DNA of 64,000 bases from Gallionellaceae bacterium (GCA_030823955.1 JAVBYO010000002.1:1-64000); one strand, 5' to 3'; shown: positions 7,774 through 17,057, counted from the first letter of the stretch. Notes: generated from the sequence alone by a model not told the origin. Translations and numbers: made by a program.

Positions 7774-9219
7774 TTAGAAATTCAGGCCGAGACGCAGTGA
7801 GCCGCCTTGCTCGTTGGAATTGAAGGCATAAGCCAAGTCGAAATGGAACTTGAAATACGGGATGCGCGGCGATATACCCAAACCGACGGAAGTCAGGCTA
7901 CGGGAAGAATCGACCAGATCCGCACGATAACCTGCACGCAGTTGCGCCCAGCCCAGCGCACTCAATTCGCCGCCGAGCGCCACATACTGGGAATGGTTTT
8001 CCAGTCCGGCCGGATCGTTCTTGGTCAGATCGGCATCCAGCGCCACGGTCGACCATTCATTCTCATGCGATACTCCGGCACGAATCTGCGGCTTAAGGCT
8101 CAGCTTGGCACCGGTAGCAACATTATTCCTCTTGAAATCAAAATCCTGCGGCAACACGTTCTTGATCACCAAGCCAGTACGCCAGCCATTTTCATAGTTG
8201 CGTGCGGTCCCGATATCGAAGTTGAATGCACTGTATTTGATCAAATTCGCACTGCCCGTAACACCATCGGTATTTCCGGAATTAGCATCTAACAAAGCGT
8301 CAAACAGCTGTAACTGCATCAGCTTGGGAGTCACGCCCAGCACCCACGCCTGGTCATGATAGATAAACCCGTGGGAAGCCGACAGCCCCACCTCGCTGAT
8401 CATGGCTCCGCGAATGTGAATCTTCGATGCCACTTGGGTATTGGTATTGAAATTGAGTGCGTTGGAAGCATTGTTCAGCGTCGAACTCAGATTGCTGAGC
8501 GTTGCCGCATAGGCAATACAAGTATCAACATCGGCGGCAGTCAGAAGAGCACTACCTGTCGCCACCCTGGTGCAAGCCGCCTGGGCTGCTGCATCGTTTG
8601 CAACTGCAGTTGTTCCCGATAAAACATCAGCGGCCTTTTTTACGTCGGCAGATAAGTTGCTCAGCGTTGTTGCATCGTTATATTCAAGTGTTCCGCCTGC
8701 GGCCCCATATGCGTCGGCATAAAAAGCGAATCCATAATTCTTGCCGGGAATGCCAACGACCGTCGCCACGCCGAACTCACCTTGCAGCGGCTTGTTACTC
8801 AACGATGCTAGCTTGTTGTTCACTGTATCGATGTTGTTTGCCACGGTCGTCATATTGCCGGGAACTTTGGATATCTCCGTCAGAATAGTGCTGTTAGCAT
8901 TTGCATTCACTGTCGCAATCGAGCTGTTCAACGCATTCACGTTGTCACTCAACGTGGACAGATTGTTCTGCATGTCGGCCGGGTCGTACAGGCGCGCACC
9001 GATGATGGGAAACTCCACGGAGTAGCTCTTGCCCGGATCGGATACCGACAATAAGGCCGGATTGAAGAAGGGCGCCGTCGCAGGGTCTCCTACGGCCACG
9101 CCAGCCCCGCCCATCGCCATCGAACGCGGGTCAAAAGAGTTGAACGGTAACGCCTGTACCGTGGCACAACCCAACATCGACGCAACGATAGCGGCGAGCT
9201 TCAAATGTCCTTGCTGCAT
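7774..9219 (-). CDS. TraF-like (TraF_2 family) outer-membrane beta-barrel protein
   Basis: The 481-residue protein has a signal peptide ending near ATVQA and a mature start ALPFNSFDPRSMAMGGAGVA, the GGAG(V)A pattern of FadL/TraF_2-type barrels. The C-terminus ends in alternating hydrophobic strands and a terminal aromatic residue (LRLGLNF), as in outer-membrane barrels. It is often annotated as conjugal transfer protein TraF, but no transfer genes are near, so that name should not imply conjugation. Two insertions rich in Asn, Ser, Thr and Leu (about residues 85-145 and 195-270) look like coiled-coil or stalk regions. Start at 9219 follows GGGGGAA; a longer reading to 9261 lacks such a site. 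Confidence 0.8.
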   Translation of the reverse strand: MQQGHLKLAAIVASMLGCATVQALPFNSFDPRSMAMGGAGVAVGDPATAPFFNPALLSVSDPGKSYSVEFPIIGARLYDPADMQNNLSTLSDNVNALNSSIATVNANANSTILTEISKVPGNMTTVANNIDTVNNKLASLSNKPLQGEFGVATVVGIPGKNYGFAFYADAYGAAGGTLEYNDATTLSNLSADVKKAADVLSGTTAVANDAAAQAACTRVATGSALLTAADVDTCIAYAATLSNLSSTLNNASNALNFNTNTQVASKIHIRGAMISEVGLSASHGFIYHDQAWVLGVTPKLMQLQLFDALLDANSGNTDGVTGSANLIKYSAFNFDIGTARNYENGWRTGLVIKNVLPQDFDFKRNNVATGAKLSLKPQIRAGVSHENEWSTVALDADLTKNDPAGLENHSQYVALGGELSALGWAQLRAGYRADLVDSSRSLTSVGLGISPRIPYFKFHFDLAYAFNSNEQGGSLRLGLNF

Positions 9220-9304
9220 GGTGTTCCCCCTTGGTTTTGAACGGTTTAATCTGCCGGGCAATCATACTACAAAAATGATCTGTATTTAAAATGCTCAAAG
9301 CCGC

Positions 9305-10699
9305 TCAAGCATCCTCCAGCCCAAGCTCCTGAATCTTGCGTGTCAGCGTATTGCGCCCCATGCCCAGCAGGGTGGCCGCTTCGATACGCCGCCCGCCGGT
9401 ATGTTGCAGCGCCTGGACGATTAGGGTACGTTCAAACTGTTTGGTCAGTGTATCCAGGATATTCTGCTCATTACGCTGTAGTGCAAGTGTGACCTGTTGC
9501 GCCAATGCACCGCGCCAATCCTGATTAAGTGTGCCGACGGTTTGGTTATCGCGCCATTCCGCGGGCAGATCGGCGATCTCAACCTGTTGCGTGGGTGTCA
9601 TCACCGTGAGCCAGTGGCACAGATTCTCCAACTGGCGCACATTGCCCGGGATCTCCTGTGCGGCAAGATAGTTGAGCGCGGTCTCACTGAGCGTCTTCTG
9701 CTCGGCACCGAGTTCGCGCGCACTTTTTTGCAGGAAATATTTGGCCAGCAGTGGAATGTCTTCGCGACGCTCGCGCAGCGGCGGCAGACGCAAACGGATG
9801 ACATTCAGTCGATGGAACAGATCCTCGCGGAACAAGCCTTGTTTCACCCGCTCGTCCAGATTCTGATGAGTGGCGGCGATGATACGCACATTGGCTTTGA
9901 TCGGCTGGTGTCCGCCCACCCGGTAATAGTTGCCGTCCGACAATACGCGCAGTAGTCTGGTTTGCAGCTCGGCAGGCATATCGCCGATCTCGTCGAGAAA
10001 CAACGTGCCGCCCTCGGCCTGCTCAAAACGCCCGTGGCGCGTGGTCGTCGCACCGGTGAATGCACCGCGCTCATGCCCGAACAACTCCGATTCCAGCAGA
10101 TCTTTGGGGATTGCCGCAGTATTGATGGCCACGAACGGCTTGTCCGAGCGCGCACTGTGGCGATGTAATGCCTGCGCGACCAACTCTTTGCCGGTACCCG
10201 ATTCGCCGTTGATAAGCACGGTGGCATTGGATTGTGCCAGACGCCCGATGGCGCGAAACACCTCCTGCATAGCCGGTGCGTGACCCAAAATATCGGGGGC
10301 AGCCTGTGCATCTTCGGCCTGCGTGTTCTTGCGCTGACTCTGCTCCAGTGCGCGGCGGATCAGTTCGACCGCATGATTCACATCGAACGGTTTGGGCAGA
10401 TATTCGAATGCTCCGCCCTGAAAGGCCGATACCGCACTTTCCAGATCAGAATAGGCTGTCATGATGATGACCGGCAGATCGGGAAAATCATTGCGCATCT
10501 TCTGCAACAGCTCCAGCCCGGAGCTGCCCGGCATACGGATATCGCTGATCACCATCTGCGGCAGGCTGCCCGGCAACTCGCTCAGGGCTTCGTCGGCAGA
10601 AGCGAAACTCTTGTATTCGATACCTTCACGGGCCAGCGCTTTTTCCAGCACCCAGCGGATAGAGCGGTCATCATCGATGATCCATACAGGTTTAGTCAT
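9305..10699 (-). CDS. ntrC: Nitrogen regulation response regulator NtrC
   Basis: This sigma-54 activator (464 residues) has a receiver domain with the phospho-aspartate in [10 protein letters not shown] near residue 54, an AAA+ domain with Walker A GESGTGKE near residue 167, the sigma-54 contact loop GAFTGA near residue 215 and Walker B LFLDEIGD near residue 238, and a Fis-type helix-turn-helix at the C-terminus ([20 protein letters not shown]). It responds to nitrogen limitation through NtrB and activates glnA and other nitrogen genes. The start at 10699 gives [11 protein letters not shown], preceded by AGGA; ntrB ends only two bases upstream, so the pair is coupled. Confidence 0.97.
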   Translation of the reverse strand: MTKPVWIIDDDRSIRWVLEKALAREGIEYKSFASADEALSELPGSLPQMVISDIRMPGSSGLELLQKMRNDFPDLPVIIMTAYSDLESAVSAFQGGAFEYLPKPFDVNHAVELIRRALEQSQRKNTQAEDAQAAPDILGHAPAMQEVFRAIGRLAQSNATVLINGESGTGKELVAQALHRHSARSDKPFVAINTAAIPKDLLESELFGHERGAFTGATTTRHGRFEQAEGGTLFLDEIGDMPAELQTRLLRVLSDGNYYRVGGHQPIKANVRIIAATHQNLDERVKQGLFREDLFHRLNVIRLRLPPLRERREDIPLLAKYFLQKSARELGAEQKTLSETALNYLAAQEIPGNVRQLENLCHWLTVMTPTQQVEIADLPAEWRDNQTVGTLNQDWRGALAQQVTLALQRNEQNILDTLTKQFERTLIVQALQHTGGRRIEAATLLGMGRNTLTRKIQELGLEDA

Positions 10700-10701
10700 G
10701 T

Positions 10702-11757
10702 TTATTTTCCTAAATGGGGAAGCGGCAACATCACCGTGAAACACGTCCGTCCCGGTTCGCTTTCGAATTCGATACTACCCTGATGCTGGCTGACGAAATC
10801 CTGTGCCAGTGTCAGGCCCAGACCATGCCCGTCGGCACGACCCGAGACCAGCGGATAAAAGATCTTGTCGCGCAAATGCCCCGGAATGCCCGGGCCGTTG
10901 TCGATGATTTGGACCGCGATGGCCAGACGGTGCAACTTCTTCATCAGCGTGACCTGGCGCGTGATACGGGTACGCAACACGATCTGGCCTTTGCCCTGCA
11001 TGGCCTGGGCCGCATTGCGCACGATATTCAGCACCACCTGGATCAGCTGTTCCTTGTCACCATGCAACTCCGGCAGGCTCAGGTCGTAATCCCGGCGAAT
11101 AAGCAGCCCTTCCGGCAGTTCCGCCATCACCACGCTGCGTACCCGCTCCAACACCTCATGGATATTAAGCGCACTGAAATGGGGCGCATGTTGCGGGGTG
11201 AGTAATTTTTCCATCAGCGAACGCAGGCGGTCCGCCTCCTGAATGACCACCTGCGTATACTCACGCAGGCCGGGCTTATCCAACTCCTGCTCCAGCAATT
11301 GGGCCGCACCACGTATCCCGCCCAGCGGATTCTTGATCTCGTGCGCAAGGTTGCGCAACAACAGGCGATTGGCCTGGGTCTGGTCAAGCATCTGTTCTTC
11401 GCGCGCCAACTTCAGTGGCCGGTCTATGGTGTGGAACTCCAACAACAGCGCATCGTGTTCCAGATGCAAGGGCGTGGCCGTGCAACTCAGATGCAGCTTA
11501 TATCCCAGAGAGTGAGTGCCCAGCAGCAGCTCATGTTCGATATGACTGGCATGGCTGGCCAGCGCCGACTGGATGGTGTTGAAAAGCTGCTCGGTATGAG
11601 TGAACGCATGTTGCAGAGGGTGGCCGATCAAATTGCTGCTGCTCAGACCGAACAGATGTTCGGACGCCGGATTAAGGTAGGCGACCCGTGACTCGTCGTC
11701 CAACAGGATGACCGCAGTGGCAAGATGTTCCAGCGTTGGGAAAGAGACTTTCGGCAT
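10702..11757 (-). CDS. ntrB: Nitrogen regulation sensor histidine kinase NtrB
   Basis: NtrB (351 residues) is the cytoplasmic kinase/phosphatase that sets NtrC phosphorylation under PII control. An N-terminal PAS domain (TAVILLDDESRVAYLNPASE) is followed by the H-box RNLAHEIKNPLGGIRGA near residue 135, the N-box VLNIVRNAAQAM near residue 247 and the ATP-lid motifs IIDNGPGIP and GRADGHGLGL near residues 297-322. There is no membrane segment, as expected for NtrB. It lies 38 bases downstream of a DUF4124 gene and directly upstream of ntrC. Confidence 0.97.
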   Translation of the reverse strand: MPKVSFPTLEHLATAVILLDDESRVAYLNPASEHLFGLSSSNLIGHPLQHAFTHTEQLFNTIQSALASHASHIEHELLLGTHSLGYKLHLSCTATPLHLEHDALLLEFHTIDRPLKLAREEQMLDQTQANRLLLRNLAHEIKNPLGGIRGAAQLLEQELDKPGLREYTQVVIQEADRLRSLMEKLLTPQHAPHFSALNIHEVLERVRSVVMAELPEGLLIRRDYDLSLPELHGDKEQLIQVVLNIVRNAAQAMQGKGQIVLRTRITRQVTLMKKLHRLAIAVQIIDNGPGIPGHLRDKIFYPLVSGRADGHGLGLTLAQDFVSQHQGSIEFESEPGRTCFTVMLPLPHLGK

Positions 11758-11795
11758 GGACTCAATTAAGCAGAAAACATGCCAAATAATCCGGC

Positions 11796-12266
11796 TTATC
11801 TATCTTGTCCGGCAAGCTCGGTCTTAAGGGCCTCGATATTCTTTTCATGCGTCTGCACCCTTTCCTGCAAAGCGCTCTTCTCATCCCGCTTTGCCACGTC
11901 ACGCGGGGCTTTACTGGTATAGCTCTGCGGCTTCTCGCCCTCCTGCAAATTTCCGCGCACCTCGGCCAGCGCCTTCTCCTCGGCCACCAGCTCGTCTTCC
12001 AATATCTTGCGGCGGGCGTTATCGCGCTCCTTCTGCGTGGCGGAATCCACCCGCGGAAAATCCGCCGCGTCTTCCCTGTTACGTGTGCGCATCTTGGCCG
12101 GGGGCGGCATCGTCTGTAACGGTGCCAGTTGCAATTTCTGCGATCCCTTCAGCGGCGTGCTGGAATAGGTCACATGTCCATTGGCATCGACACGTTTGTA
12201 GATCTCGGCCTGTGCCGCTCCGACATGGCACAAGACACATAGAATCAGAAAACGATACAGTCTCAT
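11796..12266 (-). CDS. Exported DUF4124 protein with coiled-coil tail
   Basis: The 156-residue protein has a signal peptide (cleavage near GAAQA, residue 20), a DUF4124 segment (EIYKRVDANGHVTYSSTP) and then a charged helical region rich in Glu, Lys and Arg (about residues 70-156: KERDNARRKILEDELVAEEK and later LQERVQTHEKNIEALKTEL) that should form a coiled coil. Function is unknown; the family is periplasmic. It is placed between glnA and ntrBC in the same direction, so it is likely to be transcribed with them, which would put an envelope protein under nitrogen control. That link is inference from position only. Confidence 0.78.
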   Translation of the reverse strand: MRLYRFLILCVLCHVGAAQAEIYKRVDANGHVTYSSTPLKGSQKLQLAPLQTMPPPAKMRTRNREDAADFPRVDSATQKERDNARRKILEDELVAEEKALAEVRGNLQEGEKPQSYTSKAPRDVAKRDEKSALQERVQTHEKNIEALKTELAGQDR

Positions 12267-12305
12267 ATTTCAAATCCTGTGATAGGGCGGGAAGTATAGG
12301 TCAAG

Positions 12306-12332
12306 GCTCCCGGTGTGACAAACTCCGGGAGC
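12306..12332. other. Inverted repeat between glnA and the DUF4124 gene
   Basis: GCTCCCGG and CCGGGAGC form an eight-base perfect stem around an 11-base centre. No T-run follows on either strand, so it is not a normal terminator. It lies upstream of the DUF4124-ntrBC genes and just beyond the glnA terminator; an mRNA 5' stabilising stem or an operator are both possible. Confidence 0.5.
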
Positions 12333-12340
12333 GCCGCCCA

Positions 12341-12368
12341 CAAAAGAAAACGGAGCCCGCAGGCTCCG
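12341..12368 (-). terminator. Rho-independent terminator after glnA
   Basis: CGGAGCC and GGCTCCG form a seven-base stem with a four-base loop 23 bases past the glnA stop. On the minus strand it runs into TTTTCTTTTG. It would separate glnA from the downstream DUF4124-ntrBC genes except for read-through, the arrangement known for glnA-ntrBC operons. Confidence 0.8.
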
Positions 12369-12390
12369 CTCTCATTGCCGCCAAAGAAAC

Positions 12391-13806
12391 TTAGAGGCTG
12401 TAGTACATATCGAATTCGACCGGATGGGTCGTCATACGGATACGGTTGACCTCGTCCATCTTCAACTCGATGTAGGCATCGATGAAGTCGTTGGAGAACA
12501 CACCGCCACGGGTCAGGAACTCGCGATCCTTGTTCAACGCTTCCAGCGCTTCATCCAGCGAAGCACATACGGTTGGGATCTTTGCATCTTCTTCCGGTGG
12601 CAGGTCGTACAGGTTCTTGTCTGCCGGATCGCCGGGGTGAATCTTGTTCTGGATGCCGTCCAGACCCGCCATCATCAGTGCGGCAAAGCACAGGTACGGG
12701 TTGGCGGAAGGATCCGGGAAACGAGTCTCGATACGACGCGCCTTGTCGCTGGCCACGTGCGGAATACGAATCGAAGCGGAACGGTTCTTGGCGGAATATG
12801 CCAACTTCACCGGTGCCTCGTAGTGAGGAACCAGACGCTTGTACGAGTTGGTACCCGGATTGGTGATCGCGTTCAATGCCTTGGCGTGTTTGATGATACC
12901 GCCGATGTAGAACAGCGCAGTCTCGGACAGACCTGCATAACCGTTACCCGCGAACAGATTCTTGCCGCCCTTCCAGATGGACTGGTGCACGTGCATACCG
13001 GAACCGTTGTCACCAACGATAGGCTTGGGCATGAAAGTCGCTGTCTTGCCATATTGGTGTGCGACGTTCTGCACAACGTATTTCAGTGTCTGAGTCCAGT
13101 CAGCGCGTTTAGTCAGCGTGTTGAACTGGGTACCCAGTTCGCACTGGCCGGCAGTCGCCACTTCGTGGTGATGCACCTCAACGGGGATGCCGATCTCTTC
13201 CAGCGCGATACACATTGCGGCACGGATATCGTTCAGGCTATCAACGGGAGGAACGGGGAAATAGCCGCCTTTGACCATCGGACGGTGACCGGTGTTTCCA
13301 CCGTCATATTTCTCGCCGGTAGACCAGGCCGCTTCTTCCGAATTGATCTTAACGAAGCAACCGGACATGTCGATCTTCCATTCCACGGAATCGAAGATGA
13401 AGAATTCAGGCTCGGGACCAAAGTAAGCAGTGTCACCAATACCGGAAGACTTCAGATATGCCTCGGCACGTTTGGCGATGGAGCGCGGGTCGCGGTCATA
13501 ACCTTTGCCGTCAGTCGGCTCGATCACGTCGCAGGACATGACAATGGTCGGCTCATCAAAGAACGGGTCGACATAAACAGAATCGGGATCCGGCAGCAGC
13601 AGCATGTCGGAAGCTTGGATGCCTTTCCAACCGGCGATAGAGGAGCCGTCGAAGGCGTGACCGCTTTCGAATTTGTCGGCATCAAAATGGGAGACAGGCA
13701 CGCCCACGTGCTGTTCCTTGCCTCTGGTATCGGTGAAACGCAGATCGACGAACTTGATACCTTGTTCTTTGATCAACTTCAGAACGTCGGCGGCTGTTTT
13801 AGACAT
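12391..13806 (-). CDS. glnA: Glutamine synthetase type I
   Basis: GlnA makes glutamine from glutamate, ammonia and ATP. The 471-residue chain is the usual GSI length. Motifs seen are FDGSSIAGW near residue 53, the active-site [12 protein letters not shown] near residue 210, the [10 protein letters not shown] segment near residue 264, NRSASIRIP near residue 340, and the adenylylation tyrosine in NLYDLPPEE near residue 398, so activity should be controlled by GlnE-type adenylylation. Start at 13806 follows GGGAG; an in-frame upstream start lacks a site. Expression is likely driven by the sigma-54 promoter at 13887-13902 with NtrC. Confidence 0.98.
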   Translation of the reverse strand: MSKTAADVLKLIKEQGIKFVDLRFTDTRGKEQHVGVPVSHFDADKFESGHAFDGSSIAGWKGIQASDMLLLPDPDSVYVDPFFDEPTIVMSCDVIEPTDGKGYDRDPRSIAKRAEAYLKSSGIGDTAYFGPEPEFFIFDSVEWKIDMSGCFVKINSEEAAWSTGEKYDGGNTGHRPMVKGGYFPVPPVDSLNDIRAAMCIALEEIGIPVEVHHHEVATAGQCELGTQFNTLTKRADWTQTLKYVVQNVAHQYGKTATFMPKPIVGDNGSGMHVHQSIWKGGKNLFAGNGYAGLSETALFYIGGIIKHAKALNAITNPGTNSYKRLVPHYEAPVKLAYSAKNRSASIRIPHVASDKARRIETRFPDPSANPYLCFAALMMAGLDGIQNKIHPGDPADKNLYDLPPEEDAKIPTVCASLDEALEALNKDREFLTRGGVFSNDFIDAYIELKMDEVNRIRMTTHPVEFDMYYSL

Positions 13807-13886
13807 ACTCGAATCTCCCAAGAAAAATAATTAAGACGATGCTGTTTTATGAAACGAATCCAAAATTACAGAAACAAGCCTGACAT

Positions 13887-13902
13887 AGCAGAAACTGTGC
13901 CA
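13887..13902 (-). promoter_or_regulatory. Sigma-54 (-24/-12) promoter of glnA
   Basis: Read on the minus strand the bases are TGGCACAGTTTCTGCT, matching TGGCAC-N5-TTGCT with one change and exact GG/GC spacing. It lies about 80 bases upstream of the glnA start, leaving a leader of roughly 70 bases. The presence of ntrBC in the same cluster fits RpoN-NtrC control. Confidence 0.85.
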
Positions 13903-13962
13903 CGCCCCAAGGGCTTGCAAGTGGCGCATTGTGCCATATTTGCCAGACAGGTGCGCAAACAA

Positions 13963-13987
13963 TGCGCGCCCACAAATGGGGCGCGCA
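13963..13987. terminator. Perfect inverted repeat after the cation-efflux gene
   Basis: TGCGCGCCC and GGGCGCGCA form a nine-base perfect stem with a seven-base loop. On the minus strand it follows the efflux gene stop (14002) by 15 bases and is trailed by ATTGTTTG, a poor T-tract. It most likely ends that transcript before the glnA promoter region; an operator role is less likely. Confidence 0.55.
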
Positions 13988-13997
13988 AGGCGCCGTA

Positions 13998-14013
13998 TGC
14001 ACTATTTTGGGGC
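13998..14013. promoter_or_regulatory. Candidate NtrC-binding site upstream of glnA
   Basis: TGCACTATTTTGGGGC matches the NtrC pattern GCAC-N7-GTGC with one mismatch in the right half (GGGC). It is about 100 bases upstream of the sigma-54 box, the distance typical of NtrC enhancers, and overlaps the 3' end of the efflux gene. Only one clear copy was found. Confidence 0.5.
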
Positions 14014-15177
14014 GCATCCTTGGTAGATGCTAATGTTACGGAAATAGGCATCGTCTGCCGCGATCCGGGTACAAGCCTGCTGCAGCGCCGCGACATCACT
14101 AGCCTCGGCCAGCAACAATTCAGCCTCCACCTTGCCGCTCAGATAATGCAACACGACCCGAGTGGCGGGAGGCAAGTCGGCTCCCAGTCGCTCAGCCAAA
14201 TGAGCCAACAACAGATGCCGTTGCGGCAAATGTGCGTTTGGCCTGGCCTGCATGTCATCTTCGGAATCGATGTGTACCATCACATCCATGACATGATGCC
14301 CTTTCAACACCGCCGTACGCGCCGCCTCGGCGATATAGTGTCCCTCGGAGACGCTGATCTTGGGATCAACGATGATGTGAGCATCCACCAGTGCACTGTC
14401 CGCCATCTTGCGGGTACGCAACTCGTGCAGACCAATCACCCCCGGCGTGGATTTGAGCGTGTTGCGAATGGCATGCACCTCTTCTTCTTCCAGCCCCGTA
14501 TCGACCAGCTCGGCCAAGGCATCACGCGCGAACTGAATACCCATATAAGCGATCATCACCCCGACCACCGCAGCCGCGATCAGATCAAGAAAGGTATAAC
14601 CGAGCAGATTGCCGACGATACCGACGATCACCACCAGCGAAGAGGCCGCATCCGAACGCGCATGCCAAGCATTCGCCACCAGCATCTGCGAACGCACCCG
14701 TTGTGCCACCGCCAGCATATAACGGAACATGCCCTCTTTCGCCGCCAGCGCGACAAGCGCCACCCACAGGGTAAAAGGCTGCACCGTTTGCACATGTTCG
14801 GGATGTTGCAGCCGCACCCCTGCCGCGATGAGCAGGCCGACACCCAGCGCGGCAAGGCTGGCGCCCAGGATCAGCGATGCGGCGGTTTCGATCCGCGCAT
14901 GGCCGTAGGGATGATTGGCATCCGCATGGCGGTTGCCGTGACGGTTGGCGAACAACACCAGAACATCCGAGATCAGATCGGCCAGCGAATGCAGCCCGTC
15001 CGCCATCAAAGACTGCGACTTTCCGAAGAACCCCGCACTCACCTGCATAATGGTCAGCGCCAGATTGATGAAGATACTGATCCAGGTGCTCTTGCGCGCC
15101 GCCGCGAAGCGAACCGGATGTGCCGGCTCGAAGGCGGCAGATTTGTCATGGGCGTGCGCGTGACTGTGATTTTTCAT
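14002..15177 (-). CDS. Cation diffusion facilitator family metal exporter
   Basis: This 391-residue inner-membrane protein has the CDF layout: a His-rich N-terminus (HSHAHAHDK), six hydrophobic segments between residues 30 and 220, and a C-terminal cytoplasmic domain. The metal site residues appear in DGLHSLADLISD (near residue 60) and HARSDAASS (near residue 170), the H/D pattern usual for iron/zinc/cobalt exporters such as FieF. The C-terminal domain is longer than in E. coli FieF by roughly 80 residues. The substrate cannot be read from sequence; in an iron-rich lifestyle Fe(II) or Zn(II) export would be reasonable. It is divergent from the rhodanese gene. Confidence 0.9.
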   Translation of the reverse strand: MKNHSHAHAHDKSAAFEPAHPVRFAAARKSTWISIFINLALTIMQVSAGFFGKSQSLMADGLHSLADLISDVLVLFANRHGNRHADANHPYGHARIETAASLILGASLAALGVGLLIAAGVRLQHPEHVQTVQPFTLWVALVALAAKEGMFRYMLAVAQRVRSQMLVANAWHARSDAASSLVVIVGIVGNLLGYTFLDLIAAAVVGVMIAYMGIQFARDALAELVDTGLEEEEVHAIRNTLKSTPGVIGLHELRTRKMADSALVDAHIIVDPKISVSEGHYIAEAARTAVLKGHHVMDVMVHIDSEDDMQARPNAHLPQRHLLLAHLAERLGADLPPATRVVLHYLSGKVEAELLLAEASDVAALQQACTRIAADDAYFRNISIYQGCAPK

Positions 15178-15254
15178 TGCTGTTGGGATAGTATGCGACC
15201 GTGCACGCAGGATAACACTGCACGGGCAACAATGAATATAACCAAGGAATGGAA

Positions 15255-15707
15255 ATGGGACAGATCAGCACCACATTGGCGGCAGCACAAGAACGCGGCA
15301 AAACAAAGAACCTGCCCTATTCGGGCGAACTGTTGCCGGAAGAAGCGAACCGGCTGTTGCAATCGGCACCCGGCGCGAAACTGGTCGATGTGCGCACCCA
15401 GGCCGAACGCGACTGGGTCGGGCGTATCCCCGGCGCGATCGAGATCGAATGGGCGACCTATCCGGGCATGAAACCGAACCCGAACTTCCTCGCCTCGCTG
15501 CAACAACAGGTCGATAAAGAAGCGCTGGTGATGTTCCTGTGCCGTAGCGGCCAGCGCTCACACGCGGCAGCGAGCGTGGCCGCACAAGCCGGATATACCG
15601 AGGCGTACAACATCCTAGAAGGCTTCGAAGGTGATAAGAACCCGGCGAACCGGCGCAATGTGCTGAACGGCTGGAGAGCGGCCAACCTGCCTTGGGAACA
15701 AAGCTGA
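15255..15707 (+). CDS. Rhodanese-like domain protein
   Basis: A single rhodanese domain of about 150 residues with no signal peptide. The active-site loop is CRSGQRSHAAA near residue 98, with the catalytic cysteine present; LVDVRTQAERDWVGRIPGA near residue 45 is the usual first half. Such proteins carry sulfane sulfur in the cytoplasm; the acceptor is unknown. ATG at 15255 is preferred because AAGGA ends six bases upstream; ATG at 15249 is two codons earlier but abuts that site. A strong terminator follows. Confidence 0.9.
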   Translation: MGQISTTLAAAQERGKTKNLPYSGELLPEEANRLLQSAPGAKLVDVRTQAERDWVGRIPGAIEIEWATYPGMKPNPNFLASLQQQVDKEALVMFLCRSGQRSHAAASVAAQAGYTEAYNILEGFEGDKNPANRRNVLNGWRAANLPWEQS

Positions 15708-15728
15708 ACTATCGGCAGTGACCCCGGC

Positions 15729-15752
15729 AAAGCCCGCTTCGGCGGGCTTTTT
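15729..15752. terminator. Bidirectional terminator between rhodanese gene and uppP
   Basis: AAAGCCCGC and GCGGGCTTT form a nine-base stem with a TTCG tetraloop, followed on the plus strand by TT and preceded by AA. It lies 21 bases after the rhodanese stop and four bases before the uppP stop, so it can end both convergent transcripts. Confidence 0.88.
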
Positions 15753-15755
15753 CGT

Positions 15756-16583
15756 TCAGCCCACCGACCAGTTCACCATCCCGCTATACGCGGTGAACAA
15801 GACCACCACACCGAACACGATGCGGTACCAGGCAAACACGGTAAAGTCGTGGCGGCTGATATAACGCAACAAGCCGCGTACCGCGATGAATGCGCTGATG
15901 AAGGAAGCGACCGAGCCCACCAGAAAGATACCGATATCCTCGGCGTGGAAGTCATGACGGTACTTCACCACCTCGTAAATGGTCGCCGCTGTCAGCGTGG
16001 GAATAGCCAGGAAAAAAGAAAACTCCGTCGCCGCCTTGCGCGACAAGCCGAAGAACAAACCGCCGATGATGGTTGCACCCGAGCGCGACGTACCAGGGAT
16101 CAGCGCCAGCGCCTGCGCCAGCCCCATCTTCAGCGCATCTTTCCAGTGCATATCATCCACGCTGACGATATGTTCACTATGTTGACGTTTCTCCGCCCAC
16201 AGGATAACCAGACCGCCGATGATAAAAGCCAGCGCCACCGGCACGGGAGCGAACAGATGCGCCTTGATGGTCTTGCCGAACAACAAGCCCAGGATGGCCA
16301 GCGGCAAAAACGCGATGAACAGATTGAAGGTGAAACGCTGTGCAGCTTCCTCCTTGCGCATCAGACCCGTAGTCACCGAAGTCAATTTGGCGCGATATTC
16401 CCAGCACACGGCCAGAATGGCGGCAAACTGGATGACGATCTCGAACACCTTGCCGCGCTCATCGTTAAAGTCCAGCAGATCGCCCACCAGAATCAAATGT
16501 CCGGTGGAAGAGATAGGCAGAAATTCGGTCAGACCTTCGACCACGCCAAGGATGGCGGCTTTGACAAGTAACAAGATATCCAT
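15756..16583 (-). CDS. uppP: Undecaprenyl-diphosphate phosphatase
   Basis: UppP (BacA) recycles the lipid carrier for peptidoglycan synthesis by removing a phosphate from undecaprenyl diphosphate at the inner membrane. The 275-residue protein has the two signature motifs: [14 protein letters not shown] near residue 17 and [10 protein letters not shown] near residue 165, plus seven to eight hydrophobic segments. Start taken at 16583 ([17 protein letters not shown]), although the ribosome site is weak. The DUF1289 gene lies six bases upstream in the same direction. Confidence 0.96.
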   Translation of the reverse strand: MDILLLVKAAILGVVEGLTEFLPISSTGHLILVGDLLDFNDERGKVFEIVIQFAAILAVCWEYRAKLTSVTTGLMRKEEAAQRFTFNLFIAFLPLAILGLLFGKTIKAHLFAPVPVALAFIIGGLVILWAEKRQHSEHIVSVDDMHWKDALKMGLAQALALIPGTSRSGATIIGGLFFGLSRKAATEFSFFLAIPTLTAATIYEVVKYRHDFHAEDIGIFLVGSVASFISAFIAVRGLLRYISRHDFTVFAWYRIVFGVVVLFTAYSGMVNWSVG

Positions 16584-16588
16584 AAGAG

Positions 16589-16789
16589 TTAGCGCGGTGA
16601 TTTTTCGATAGTAATGCGGCGGTTGACCTGCTTCTTTTCCTCGTCGCTCATCTCCACCCAACGCGTGATCTCATCAAAGGTGCGCAAACAATTGCGGCAC
16701 ACATCATCACCCAGCACCGTGGTGCAGTAACCGATACAGGGAGAATCGGCGGTGATCTCGGCGTCAGGAAGGGAAAGCGATTGTTGCAT
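16589..16789 (-). CDS. DUF1289 small cysteine-containing protein
   Basis: A 66-residue protein with the DUF1289 pattern: [29 protein letters not shown], four cysteines spaced C-x3-C-x8-C-x2-C that could bind a metal or Fe-S cluster, followed by a helix with W and a basic C-terminus. Function of the family is not established. It lies between uppP and another cysteine-cluster gene, with short gaps, suggesting one operon. Confidence 0.85.
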   Translation of the reverse strand: MQQSLSLPDAEITADSPCIGYCTTVLGDDVCRNCLRTFDEITRWVEMSDEEKKQVNRRITIEKSPR

Positions 16790-16796
16790 GCGGGGA

Positions 16797-17057
16797 TTAT
16801 ACCTGCGGCTTGGTCGCCAGCTCCATCTGTGTGAGCCATGCCAGCGCATATTCGCGCGTATCACCGCACATCTCCGGCGAAGCTTGTAATCCGCCGCAAA
16901 AGGCCGGGCGCTCCGGCTTGTTGAACACTTTACAGCGCAACGCCTCATCCAACTGCACACACGGCACCCCGGCGGGCTTGCCCTGCGGCATACCGGGCAG
17001 GGGCGAGGTGATGGAGGGCGCGATGCAGCAGGCAGCGCAGGAGGGGCGGCAGAACAT
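16797..17057 (-). CDS. YkgJ-type cysteine cluster protein
   Basis: An 86-residue protein carrying at least eight cysteines ([33 protein letters not shown]), the layout of the YkgJ family proposed to chelate zinc or iron. It is soluble with no signal peptide. It ends seven bases before the DUF1289 start and the two probably share a transcript with uppP. It is divergent from the toxin-antitoxin operon and marks the left edge of the accessory island. Confidence 0.85.
   Translation of the reverse strand: MFCRPSCAACCIAPSITSPLPGMPQGKPAGVPCVQLDEALRCKVFNKPERPAFCGGLQASPEMCGDTREYALAWLTQMELATKPQV

Noticed and set aside
7774-9219. Evidence of a conjugative element from the TraF name
   Set aside because: No relaxase, type IV secretion or integrase gene is nearby; the family is a general outer-membrane barrel.
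12424-13830. Long open frame opposite glnA
   Set aside because: Antisense shadow of glnA codon usage; no ribosome site and no recognisable domain.
13914-13936. Second TGGCAC with a TTGC nearby upstream of glnA on the minus strand
   Set aside because: The spacing is ten bases rather than five, so sigma-54 could not contact both elements; the box at 13887-13902 is correct.
13849-15471. 540-codon open frame opposite the cation-efflux gene
   Set aside because: It covers the glnA regulatory region and the efflux gene antisense, and is rich in His, Arg and Gln as typical shadows are.
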